Assembly (NCBI GenBank): GCA_964579735.1
Contig: CAZOHH010000102.1
Span: 1 to 6,338 of the forward strand
Reading direction: 5' to 3'
DNA: 6,338 nucleotides
Source of the DNA: CAILLO01 sp964579735
GTDB taxonomy: Bacteria; Bacillota; Clostridia; Saccharofermentanales; UBA5734
Positions 1 to 5,590 of this stretch are shown here, piece after piece. The position numbers were made by a program, and so were the translations under genes. Each line of letters starts with the position of its first letter. Position 1 is the first letter of the stretch. The notes under the pieces were generated by a model. The model was not told where the DNA came from and did not search any database. It saw nothing but the letters and a program-made list of their open reading frames with translations.

Positions 1-608
1 ACCGGCACGCCCCCCGCCGCTCGGATCGCGGCACATCCGGCGACCGCGTCGGGGCGCGGCCGCTCGACATAGCCCGGGCGACCGAAGGACAGGTACCGGT
101 CGAAAGCTTCTCGGATCGAGCCGACGACATGCTTTCGGACTAGGATCCGGGCCGCGTGGAGGCGACCGACGACGCCCTCTCCCTCGGCCTCGAACTCCTC
201 CTGGGTCACGTCGATGCCGAGCGCCCGCAGCGCCTCGACCATCTCCCGGTTGCGCAGCCGCCGCATTTCTCGCTGCTCGCGCAGGAAAGGTTCCAGCGCC
301 TCGTGTCCTCCTAAGGGAAAGTATCCGAGCAGGTGAAGCTCCCGGTCCTCCTGGATGCTGAGCTCGATTCCGGGAACGAATCGCACGTTCTTCAGCCTGG
401 CGGTCATTCTCGCCACGGTCTCCATCGCGGCGGGCAGGCCATCCAGCGTGTCATGGTCGGTCAGCGCGAAGGTGCGGAGGCCAGCGAACACGGCGGCCTC
501 GGCCACCTCCGCCGGGCTGCGCGTCCCGTCGGAAGCGGTGGAATGCAGATGCATGTCCACCGGTCCGTCGGCCAGCAGCGCACGGAACATCTCCTCAGCG
601 GCATGCAT
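1..608 (-). CDS. PHP-domain metal-dependent phosphoesterase, YciV/TrpH-like (3' end outside window)
   Basis: The frame reads from an ATG at 608 off the left edge, giving 202 residues without a stop. An N-terminal PHP domain shows its metal-binding motifs in order: DMHLHSTASDGT (residues 18-29), LTDHDT (49-54), PGIELS (79-84) and HLLGY (92-96). A GRLHAARILV segment near residue 148 corresponds to the GRPHIA-type motif of the family. Translation breaks off at GGVPV, just before the usual AHP metal ligand, so roughly 70-90 residues are probably missing. The start is chosen because AGGGAGGAG (616-624) sits 7 bases upstream. Characterised relatives of this family (RNase AM/YciV and 3',5'-nucleoside bisphosphate phosphatases) are cytoplasmic enzymes that remove 5' nucleotides from short RNAs or hydrolyse pAp. 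The exact substrate here is inferred only at family level. The gene follows the EF-G gene by 122 bases, with a strong hairpin in between. The family call is firm; the specific activity is not. Confidence 0.88.
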   Translation of the reverse strand, partial: MHAAEEMFRALLADGPVDMHLHSTASDGTRSPAEVAEAAVFAGLRTFALTDHDTLDGLPAAMETVARMTARLKNVRFVPGIELSIQEDRELHLLGYFPLGGHEALEPFLREQREMRRLRNREMVEALRALGIDVTQEEFEAEGEGVVGRLHAARILVRKHVVGSIREAFDRYLSFGRPGYVERPRPDAVAGCAAIRAAGGVP

Positions 609-615
609 CGTGAAG

Positions 616-624
616 CTCCTCCCT
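616..624 (-). promoter_or_regulatory. Ribosome binding site of the PHP gene
   Basis: On the minus strand AGGGAGGAG lies 7 bases before the ATG at 608. It is a strong Shine-Dalgarno match and decides the start. It begins about 10 bases past the foot of the hairpin at 635-672, so the hairpin should leave it accessible. Confidence 0.75.
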
Positions 625-634
625 TCCCTACATG

Positions 635-672
635 GATGGAGGGCCCCGCCGGTTCAGGCAGGGCCCTCCATC
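635..672 (-). terminator. Long GC-rich hairpin after the EF-G gene, without a U-tract
   Basis: The arms 661-672 and 635-646 are perfect 12-bp complements. On the minus-strand transcript the pairing continues through a U-G wobble and three GC pairs to a 6-base loop (UGAACC), giving a 16-bp stem. Read on the plus strand the wobble becomes a C-A mismatch, so the structure favours minus-strand RNA, the direction of the flanking genes. It starts about 58 bases after the EF-G stop. No run of U follows, so it is not a textbook intrinsic terminator. It could be a U-less terminator, an attenuator for the PHP gene, or a 3' stabilising or processing structure. The hairpin is certain as sequence; its role is inference. 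Confidence 0.6.
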
Positions 673-730
673 GGACCGGTCGAGCATGTGCGGGACGCAT
701 TCGTTCCGCAGACGCACCTGGAAGAGAGAC

Positions 731-2818
731 TTAGTCCTCTTCCTCTTCTTCCTTCATGTGCAGCTTGGCTTCTGCGATCACCTTGTCGGAGATCAGCTGC
801 GGGGCCGTGTCGTAGCGCGCGAAGGCGATCTTGTACCACCCGCGGCCCTGGGTCATCGACCGCAGGTCGTTGGCGTACTTCGCCATCTCGCTCTGGGGCA
901 CCTCGGCCACGACCTCCTGGCCGTGCTCGATCGGGTTGACGCCCACGATGCGCCCGCGGCGCTTGTTCATGTCGCCCATGATGTCGCCGAGGTTCGAGTC
1001 GGGGATGTAGACATCGACCGTGCAGATCGGCTCGAGCAGGACCGGACCGGCCAACGGGATTCCGGCCTTGTATGCGAGACGCGCCGCGATCTTGAAGGCC
1101 ATTTCGGAGGAGTCGACGTCATGGTAGGAGCCATCGACCAGAGAAGCCTTGAGGTGGACCATCGGGTAGCCGGCGAGGACGCCCTTCTTGATCGCGTCCT
1201 GGAGGCCCTTCTCGACGCCGGGGTGGTACTGCTTCGGGACGGACCCGCCGAAGATGTGTTCCTCGAAGGTCAGGCCCTCCGCCGGTCCCGGTTCGAACTC
1301 GACCCAGACGTGACCGAACTGGCCGTGGCCACCGGACTGCTTCTTGTGCTTGCCTTCGACACGGACCTTCTTGCGGATGGTTTCGCGATAGGGCACGCGC
1401 GGTTCGATCAGGGTCGCCTCCACGTTGAACTTGGACTTGAGCTTCGAAATCAGGACGTCCAGATGCTGCTCGCCGATGCCGGCCAGAAGCAGCTGGTGGG
1501 TCTCCGCGTTGTAGCCCATGGTGAAGACCGGATCCTCGTCCTTCAATTTGTGGAGACCGGCGCTGATCTTCTCGTCGTCGCCCTTGGCCTTGCCTTCGAC
1601 GGCCATGGAGAGGCACGGGGTCGGGAACTCGGTGCGTGGCAGAAGGACGGGTTTCGCCTTTTCGCAGAGCGTATCGTTCGTGCTCGTGTAGATCAGCTTG
1701 GTCACGGCGCCGATGTCGCCGGCGGCGACCTGTTCGGTGAGGACCTGTTTCTTGCCGACCATCAGGAAGAGGGAGCCGACGCGCTCATCCTTCTCGGTGA
1801 CCGGGTTGTATACGGTGGAGTTGGCCTTCAGGACGCCGGAGTATACGCGGAACATGGAAATCCGGCCGACGAAGGGGTCGGCGATCGTCTTGAAGACGAT
1901 TGCGGCGAGGGGTCCGGTTGGATCGATCTTCACGGAGGTCTCCGAGCCGTCCAGTCGCTTCGCCGGGACGGTCGCGGCGGAGATCGCGGTGGGCAGAAGG
2001 GCGACGAGACGGTCCATCACGATCCGCATGCCCCAGTTGGCGCCTGCGGAACCGCAGAAGACGGGGTACACGGTGCCGGCCACGATGCTCTCGGACAAGC
2101 CCTTCAGCATCTCTTCGGGGGTGAACTCCTCGCCGCTGAAGAACTTCTCCATCAGGGCTTCGTCGCTCTCGGCGGCGTGTTCTTTCATGGCTTCCAGCGC
2201 AAGGGCGGCCTCGTCGGCCATACCGGCGGGAATGGGAGCTTCCGTCGCGACGCCATTCGCGCCGTTCATGAAGGCCTTCTGTGTGAGTATGTCCACGAAC
2301 CCCTTCATCTTGCCGCCTTCCAGAATGGGAAGGAAGAAGGGCTTCACCTGATTTCCGAAATTCGTTTGCAGCTGGGTGAGGGACCGCTCGAAATTCGCGT
2401 TCTCCTCGTCCATCTTGCCGATGAAGAAGACGACAGGCAATCCGCGGTCGCGGAGGTACTTCACGGACTTCTCCGTGCCGACCGCCACGCCGTCCTTTGC
2501 TGGGACCAGAACCACGGCGCCGTCGGCGACGCGGAGTCCCTGGTAGACTTCTCCGACGAAGTCGAAATAACCGGGGGTGTCGAGCAGGTTGATCTTGCAG
2601 TCGTTCCATTCAATGGCCGCGAGCGCGGTGTTGATCGAGAACTTGCGGCGGATCTCCTCCGCGTCGAAGTCCATCGTCGTGTTGCCGTCGGCGACCTTGC
2701 CGAAGCGGTCGATCGCCTTCGCATTGAACATTACGGCCTCTGCGAATGTTGTCTTCCCGGAGCCGCCGTGTCCAAGCAAGGCGATGTTTCGGATCCTTAC
2801 AGCCGGATAGTCCTTCAT
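731..2818 (-). CDS. Elongation factor G, divergent EF-G-2-like lineage
   Basis: A 695-residue translational GTPase with the full EF-G layout and normal length. The P-loop is GHGGSGKTTF (16-25) where canonical EF-G has an AHIDAGKTT-type loop. Switch II is DTPGYFDF (80-87), with Tyr84 where canonical EF-G and EF-Tu carry the catalytic His. The base-recognition motif is GKMD (134-137) instead of NKxD, and the usual RGITI switch I motif is absent. Domain II lies around 300-395, domain III around 398-470 (GIGEQHLDV at 447-455), and domain IV from about 475 (KHKKQSGGHGQFG at 490-502, GSYHDVDSS at 563-571). Domain V runs from about 592, with SMTQGRG at 654-660. These changes match what I recall of Thermus EF-G-2 (DAPGYGDFVGE), so this is a lineage trait rather than decay. 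It probably binds GTP and ribosomes in the cytoplasm, but whether it drives translocation, recycling or a stress role cannot be read here. The C-terminus ends in the acidic run KEEEEED. The start at 2818 is preferred to the in-frame ATG at 2869, because GGAGGGGGAAGG precedes it and the likely promoter would leave almost no leader for the longer form. Confidence 0.93.
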   Translation of the reverse strand: MKDYPAVRIRNIALLGHGGSGKTTFAEAVMFNAKAIDRFGKVADGNTTMDFDAEEIRRKFSINTALAAIEWNDCKINLLDTPGYFDFVGEVYQGLRVADGAVVLVPAKDGVAVGTEKSVKYLRDRGLPVVFFIGKMDEENANFERSLTQLQTNFGNQVKPFFLPILEGGKMKGFVDILTQKAFMNGANGVATEAPIPAGMADEAALALEAMKEHAAESDEALMEKFFSGEEFTPEEMLKGLSESIVAGTVYPVFCGSAGANWGMRIVMDRLVALLPTAISAATVPAKRLDGSETSVKIDPTGPLAAIVFKTIADPFVGRISMFRVYSGVLKANSTVYNPVTEKDERVGSLFLMVGKKQVLTEQVAAGDIGAVTKLIYTSTNDTLCEKAKPVLLPRTEFPTPCLSMAVEGKAKGDDEKISAGLHKLKDEDPVFTMGYNAETHQLLLAGIGEQHLDVLISKLKSKFNVEATLIEPRVPYRETIRKKVRVEGKHKKQSGGHGQFGHVWVEFEPGPAEGLTFEEHIFGGSVPKQYHPGVEKGLQDAIKKGVLAGYPMVHLKASLVDGSYHDVDSSEMAFKIAARLAYKAGIPLAGPVLLEPICTVDVYIPDSNLGDIMGDMNKRRGRIVGVNPIEHGQEVVAEVPQSEMAKYANDLRSMTQGRGWYKIAFARYDTAPQLISDKVIAEAKLHMKEEEEED

Positions 2819-2821
2819 AAT

Positions 2822-2833
2822 CCTTCCCCCTCC
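2822..2833 (-). promoter_or_regulatory. Ribosome binding site of the EF-G gene
   Basis: The purine-rich stretch GGAGGGGGAAGG lies directly upstream of the ATG at 2818. Its GGAGG core is 10 bases from the start and a second GGAAGG is 3 bases away. It supports the MKDYP start over the longer in-frame ATG 51 bases upstream. Confidence 0.65.
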
Positions 2834-2849
2834 GCGGTGCCGCTTTGTG

Positions 2850-2865
2850 GGCGGAATGGTCCGCC
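2850..2865 (-). other. Small hairpin in the EF-G leader
   Basis: GGCGGA (2860-2865 read on the minus strand) pairs perfectly with TCCGCC (2850-2855) across a 4-base loop, CCAT. It lies in the predicted 5' leader, between the likely transcription start near 2877 and the ribosome binding site. A 6-bp GC-rich stem of this kind can occur by chance at this GC content, so any regulatory role is speculative. Confidence 0.3.
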
Positions 2866-2883
2866 GCAACGCACCTGTGGAAG

Positions 2884-2912
2884 ATTATACAACTCGGCCG
2901 CGTTCGTGTCAT
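2884..2912 (-). promoter_or_regulatory. Sigma70-type promoter of the EF-G gene
   Basis: On the minus strand a perfect -10 TATAAT (2884-2889) is preceded, after exactly 17 bases, by ATGACA (2907-2912), which matches the -35 consensus TTGACA at five of six positions. Transcription should begin near 2877, giving a leader of about 59 bases before the ATG at 2818. The site lies between the ATPase stop and the EF-G start, so the EF-G gene can be expressed independently of the genes above it. Confidence 0.75.
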
Positions 2913-2945
2913 TCGGAGAAATTCAACGGAAATCAGAAGTGGAAT

Positions 2946-4343
2946 CTAGCGCATCAGCCAGTAGGGGCAGAAGACGATTCCGTCCGCTTTCTCAAGGAGG
3001 TCCTTCGTGACGACGAGCCCGACCGTGCTGCCGAAACGCTTCATGAACACCTTGAGCCCTGCGATGTCCTTCGGGTCGTTGCGATATTTCACCTCGATCG
3101 GCAACAGGTCGGACTTCCGATCCAGGACGATATCGACTTCACTGTCCCCTTCGCGCCAGTATTCCATGCGATAGAACCGTTCCTCGGCGAGGGTCCGCAC
3201 GGTCTGGACGCAGCTGGCTTCCACTAGGCTTCCTTCCCTGGTGGAATTGAGCTCGTCCTGACGAATCAGGGCATTGCAGATGCCGTTGTCCACAATGTAA
3301 AGTTTCTTGTTCTTGCGGATCGTCTTCATGACGTTTGTGGAGTGGTTTTCCTGGATGGAGACGAGGAACGCGATCTGCAGGAAGCCGAGGTAGCTGGAGA
3401 CTGTCTCGGTATCGACTCCGAGGGTCTGCGCCAGTGTGGTGAAGGCGAATGCCTGCCCGTTGTTCGCAGCGATGCAGTAGAGAAGCTTCTCCAGCAGTTC
3501 CGGGCTCTTGATCCGATGGTTGGAGACTATGTCGCGGTAAAGTCCCTGGGTCACGATGTCTTCGGCGAGTCGCCGCTGCCATCCGGCCATCGAATCGGCT
3601 TCGAAATACTCCGGATACCCGCCGGCCAGAAGGTGTTCCCGGAGCATGGCGGTCACGGACGGTTGGAAGGACGACAGGCGGTACATCTCCTTGCGCACGG
3701 CTTCGAAATAGGCTTCGGGCTTCTCGAACACGGAGAATTCCGGCAGCAGGGTCTCGAATTCCCCGATGCGCGCGTCCTTTCTGCATACGCCATAGAAGTG
3801 CGCGAACCCGCTCGCCGTGAGCGGAAGCACTTCCAGGGTGTCGACTCGACCGAGCAGGGATTCGTTCGACCCCTGGAAGAGATGCGTTGCGGAGGAACCA
3901 CTCAACAGGAAGCGGATTCCGAGTCTGCGGTCGTAATAGCTCTTGATCCATTTCTGCCAGTTTGGAAGGAAATGGACTTCGTCGATGAAGATGTAGACCT
4001 TCTCCTGGAACTCGCCGAAGGCTTCGCCGAGGACTTCGACGGAAAAGGCTTCGAGAATCGTTCCGAGATCCTGGGAATGCAGCTGGAGAGCAGGGTCATC
4101 TCCGCTGAAGAAGAGAATGCGGTTGGGGCGGGTGCCGGTTTCGAGGAGGTGGCTGATGGCCTGATGAAGGAGCGTGGACTTTCCGACACGGCGGGGCCCG
4201 ACGAGGATCTGGATTCGCGTGCGGTCCATCGACACCAGCAGGGAAGAGAATTCAGGTCGTTTCGTTGGATACCGGTAGCCGGGGTTGCCTCTTCCGGTCC
4301 TCCACCACGGGTTTGCCATATGCAGCGAATCAATCAGCGCCAT
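2946..4343 (-). CDS. AAA_14/DUF4143 family ATPase
   Basis: A 465-residue protein of the large AAA_14 plus DUF4143 family. An N-terminal P-loop domain carries Walker A GPRRVGKST (49-57), Walker B VYIFIDEVHFLPNW (116-129, Asp121 and Glu122), a sensor-like LLSGSSAT (146-153) and the family's SLLGRVDTLEVLPLT segment (162-176), with Arg166 a candidate arginine finger. A winged-helix-like region (about 282-361, with TLAQTLGVDTETVSSYLGFL) follows. The DUF4143 C-terminus has an EVDIVLD...PIEVKY pattern (Glu402, Asp404, Glu417, Lys419) that resembles a PD-(D/E)xK nuclease fold. Whether it cuts DNA is unknown; no specific cellular role is established for most family members. The ATG at 4343 has GGAGGG (4351-4356) 7 bases upstream. 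An internal Met9 is possible but lacks such a site. Sample lines of this gene are near 47-50% GC against well over 60% in neighbours, hinting at acquisition. The stop is 127 bases before the EF-G start. No partner toxin, antitoxin or mobile gene is visible beside it. Confidence 0.9.
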   Translation of the reverse strand: MALIDSLHMANPWWRTGRGNPGYRYPTKRPEFSSLLVSMDRTRIQILVGPRRVGKSTLLHQAISHLLETGTRPNRILFFSGDDPALQLHSQDLGTILEAFSVEVLGEAFGEFQEKVYIFIDEVHFLPNWQKWIKSYYDRRLGIRFLLSGSSATHLFQGSNESLLGRVDTLEVLPLTASGFAHFYGVCRKDARIGEFETLLPEFSVFEKPEAYFEAVRKEMYRLSSFQPSVTAMLREHLLAGGYPEYFEADSMAGWQRRLAEDIVTQGLYRDIVSNHRIKSPELLEKLLYCIAANNGQAFAFTTLAQTLGVDTETVSSYLGFLQIAFLVSIQENHSTNVMKTIRKNKKLYIVDNGICNALIRQDELNSTREGSLVEASCVQTVRTLAEERFYRMEYWREGDSEVDIVLDRKSDLLPIEVKYRNDPKDIAGLKVFMKRFGSTVGLVVTKDLLEKADGIVFCPYWLMR

Positions 4344-4350
4344 GAAACGT

Positions 4351-4356
4351 CCCTCC
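4351..4356 (-). promoter_or_regulatory. Ribosome binding site of the ATPase gene
   Basis: GGAGGG on the minus strand lies 7 bases before the ATG at 4343, supporting that start over the ATG at residue 9. Confidence 0.65.
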
Positions 4357-4378
4357 AGCAGAATTCCCTATGACCCAG

Positions 4379-4405
4379 ACTATCATCGCAACCTGAACGA
4401 GTCAA
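4379..4405 (-). promoter_or_regulatory. Possible promoter of the ATPase gene
   Basis: A TTGACT box (4400-4405, five of six to consensus) lies on the minus strand. Downstream are two possible weak -10 elements: GATAGT (4379-4384) after 15 bases, or TAGTCT (4377-4382) after 17 bases. Neither is strong, so the -35 carries most of the weight. The position, just upstream of the ATPase ribosome binding site and after the dus stop, is right for a gene of its own transcription unit. Confidence 0.4.
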
Positions 4406-4408
4406 GTT

Positions 4409-4426
4409 TGTCGGTTGTGACCGACA
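4409..4426. promoter_or_regulatory. Perfect palindrome TGTCGGT-N4-ACCGACA, candidate operator or hairpin
   Basis: The arms of 7 bases (4409-4415 and 4420-4426) are perfect complements around a 4-base centre. The element ends 3 bases upstream of the TTGACT box of the ATPase promoter and starts 3 bases after the dus stop codon (minus strand). An 18-bp symmetrical site touching a -35 box is typical of a repressor or activator site for a dimeric regulator. As RNA it would also form a stem, but no U-run follows on the minus strand, so it is a poor terminator for dus. No regulator gene is visible in the window. Confidence 0.45.
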
Positions 4427-4429
4427 TAT

Positions 4430-5524
4430 TCAACGCTTTTTAGCGGTTGGGTCCGTCTTCTGCATCAAGTCCCTATACCGTGCGAACACCACCGCGAAGT
4501 CCGCCCGCGTCACGGCGTTGAAGGCGATAGCCCGGAGCGGAGCGGTTCCCCGCACGCCCTTCATGTACCAGCCCGCTTGCTTGCGGAACTCCTTGACGGC
4601 CGTCGCCTCTCCGTAGCGCGCGATGGAGAGGTCGAGGTGGTGCAACATCAACGCCACGCGTTCCGCAGGAGTCGGTTCACCCGGGACTTCGGGCCATCCC
4701 GGACCTTTCGGCGCCAGCGGGTCGAGCGCGCCGCGGATGCGCGCGAAGATCCAGGGGTCCCCGAGTGCCGCGCGACCGACCATGACCCCGTCGACGCCGG
4801 TCTCGTTCAGGATGCGTCTTGCATCGTTCGGCGTCCTCACGTCGCCGTTGCCGAACACGGGGACGCCGATAGCCGCCTTGACCGCCGCGATGATGCCCCA
4901 GTCCGCCTCCCCAGCGTACATCTGGTCCCGGGTGCGGCCGTGCACGGCGACCATCGCGGCGCCTTCGGCTTCGCACACGCGGGCGATCTCCACCGCGTTG
5001 ACCGAAGCGGGATCCCAGCCCTTGCGGATCTTGACGGTCACGGGACGGTTGGCGGCGCGCACGCAGGCGCGGACCGCCGCGGCGGCGCGAGCGGGGTCCT
5101 TCATGAGGGCCGAGCCGTCCCCGGCCTGGACGACCTTGGGCACGGGGCAGCCCATGTTGAGGTCGATGAACGTGCAGCGGGAGAGGAGCGGGTGCCCCTC
5201 GATGACGCGCACGGCATAGTCGAGGTCCTCGGGGTCCGAGCCGAAGAGCTGGATGGCGACCGGGGCCTCGGCGGGATCGATCTCGACGTAGCGCCAGGTC
5301 CGGTGGAGGTCCTTGTCATGTCGGATGCCCCGAGCGCTGACGAGTTCGGTGCACACGAGGTCAGCGCCGAGCCCTCTGCACAGCAGACGGAAGGGCAGGT
5401 CCGTGGCGCCGGCCATGGGGGCGAGCGCAAGATTTCCGGGCAACGAAATGCCGCCGACGGTGAGTGGATGCAGGAGAGGGGCGGGCAGCTTGGTTTCCGC
5501 GGTGCGGTCTTCGGAATCGGTCAT
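4430..5524 (-). CDS. dusB: tRNA-dihydrouridine synthase, DusB type
   Basis: This 364-residue flavoenzyme reduces specific uridines in the D-loop of tRNA to dihydrouridine, using FMN and NADPH, in the cytoplasm. The TIM-barrel begins with LALAPMAGATDLPFR (32-46). The signature NMGCPVPK (123-130) contains the catalytic Cys126, and VTVKIRKGW (162-170) supplies an FMN- and substrate-side lysine. HGRTR (195-199) and GNGDV (225-229) bind FMN phosphate, and GRAALGDPWIF (250-260) is a family hallmark. The C-terminal helical tRNA-binding domain contains KEFRKQAGWYMKG (311-323). All catalytic elements are intact and the length is normal or slightly long. The start at 5524 is chosen over the in-frame ATG at 5557: AAGGAG (5531-5536) lies 6 bases upstream of it, and the earlier ATG overlaps the likely -10 box. 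Assignment to DusB rather than DusA or DusC rests on the sequence pattern and the closing helical domain. There is no fis gene next to it as in enterobacteria. Confidence 0.93.
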   Translation of the reverse strand: MTDSEDRTAETKLPAPLLHPLTVGGISLPGNLALAPMAGATDLPFRLLCRGLGADLVCTELVSARGIRHDKDLHRTWRYVEIDPAEAPVAIQLFGSDPEDLDYAVRVIEGHPLLSRCTFIDLNMGCPVPKVVQAGDGSALMKDPARAAAAVRACVRAANRPVTVKIRKGWDPASVNAVEIARVCEAEGAAMVAVHGRTRDQMYAGEADWGIIAAVKAAIGVPVFGNGDVRTPNDARRILNETGVDGVMVGRAALGDPWIFARIRGALDPLAPKGPGWPEVPGEPTPAERVALMLHHLDLSIARYGEATAVKEFRKQAGWYMKGVRGTAPLRAIAFNAVTRADFAVVFARYRDLMQKTDPTAKKR

Positions 5525-5530
5525 TCGAAG

Positions 5531-5536
5531 CTCCTT
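5531..5536 (-). promoter_or_regulatory. Ribosome binding site deciding the dusB start
   Basis: AAGGAG on the minus strand stands 6 bases before the ATG at 5524. The alternative ATG at 5557 has only a distant AGGGAG, 12 bases away. Confidence 0.7.
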
Positions 5537-5555
5537 CGCCGGTTGGTTCGCTGCC

Positions 5556-5564
5556 ATTGTAGCA
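5556..5564 (-). promoter_or_regulatory. Extended -10 promoter element of dusB
   Basis: The minus strand reads TGCTACAAT, matching the extended -10 consensus TGnTATAAT at all but one position. No good -35 is seen at 16-18 bases, which is tolerated by extended -10 promoters. Transcription would start near 5549, leaving a leader of about 25 bases before the ATG at 5524 and excluding the ATG at 5557. It lies just after the stop of the preceding gene. Confidence 0.45.
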
Positions 5565-5590
5565 TGGGCTCCCTTTCCCAGCGACGACGC

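Noticed and set aside
2819..2869. N-terminal extension of the EF-G from an ATG at 2869
   Set aside because: The 17 added residues are low-complexity and basic, precede the normal EF-G N-terminus, and would leave a leader of only about 8 bases from the likely promoter.
632..3010. Very long plus-strand open frame (792 residues) opposite the EF-G gene
   Set aside because: It is the antisense of a clearly conserved EF-G gene with strong third-position GC bias, which suppresses stops on the opposite strand. Its product shows no recognisable domain and no convincing ribosome binding site.
2946..4343. Toxin-antitoxin or defence cassette around the ATPase
   Set aside because: No partner gene, nuclease effector or mobile element is seen on either side; both flanking genes are translation-related.
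3342..4373. Plus-strand open frame (343 residues) opposite the ATPase gene
   Set aside because: The minus strand encodes intact Walker motifs and a DUF4143 domain; the plus-strand product has no family features.
4350..4440. Intrinsic terminator for dusB at the 4409-4426 palindrome
   Set aside because: The stem is only 7 bp and no U-run follows it on the minus strand; its position next to a -35 box fits an operator better.
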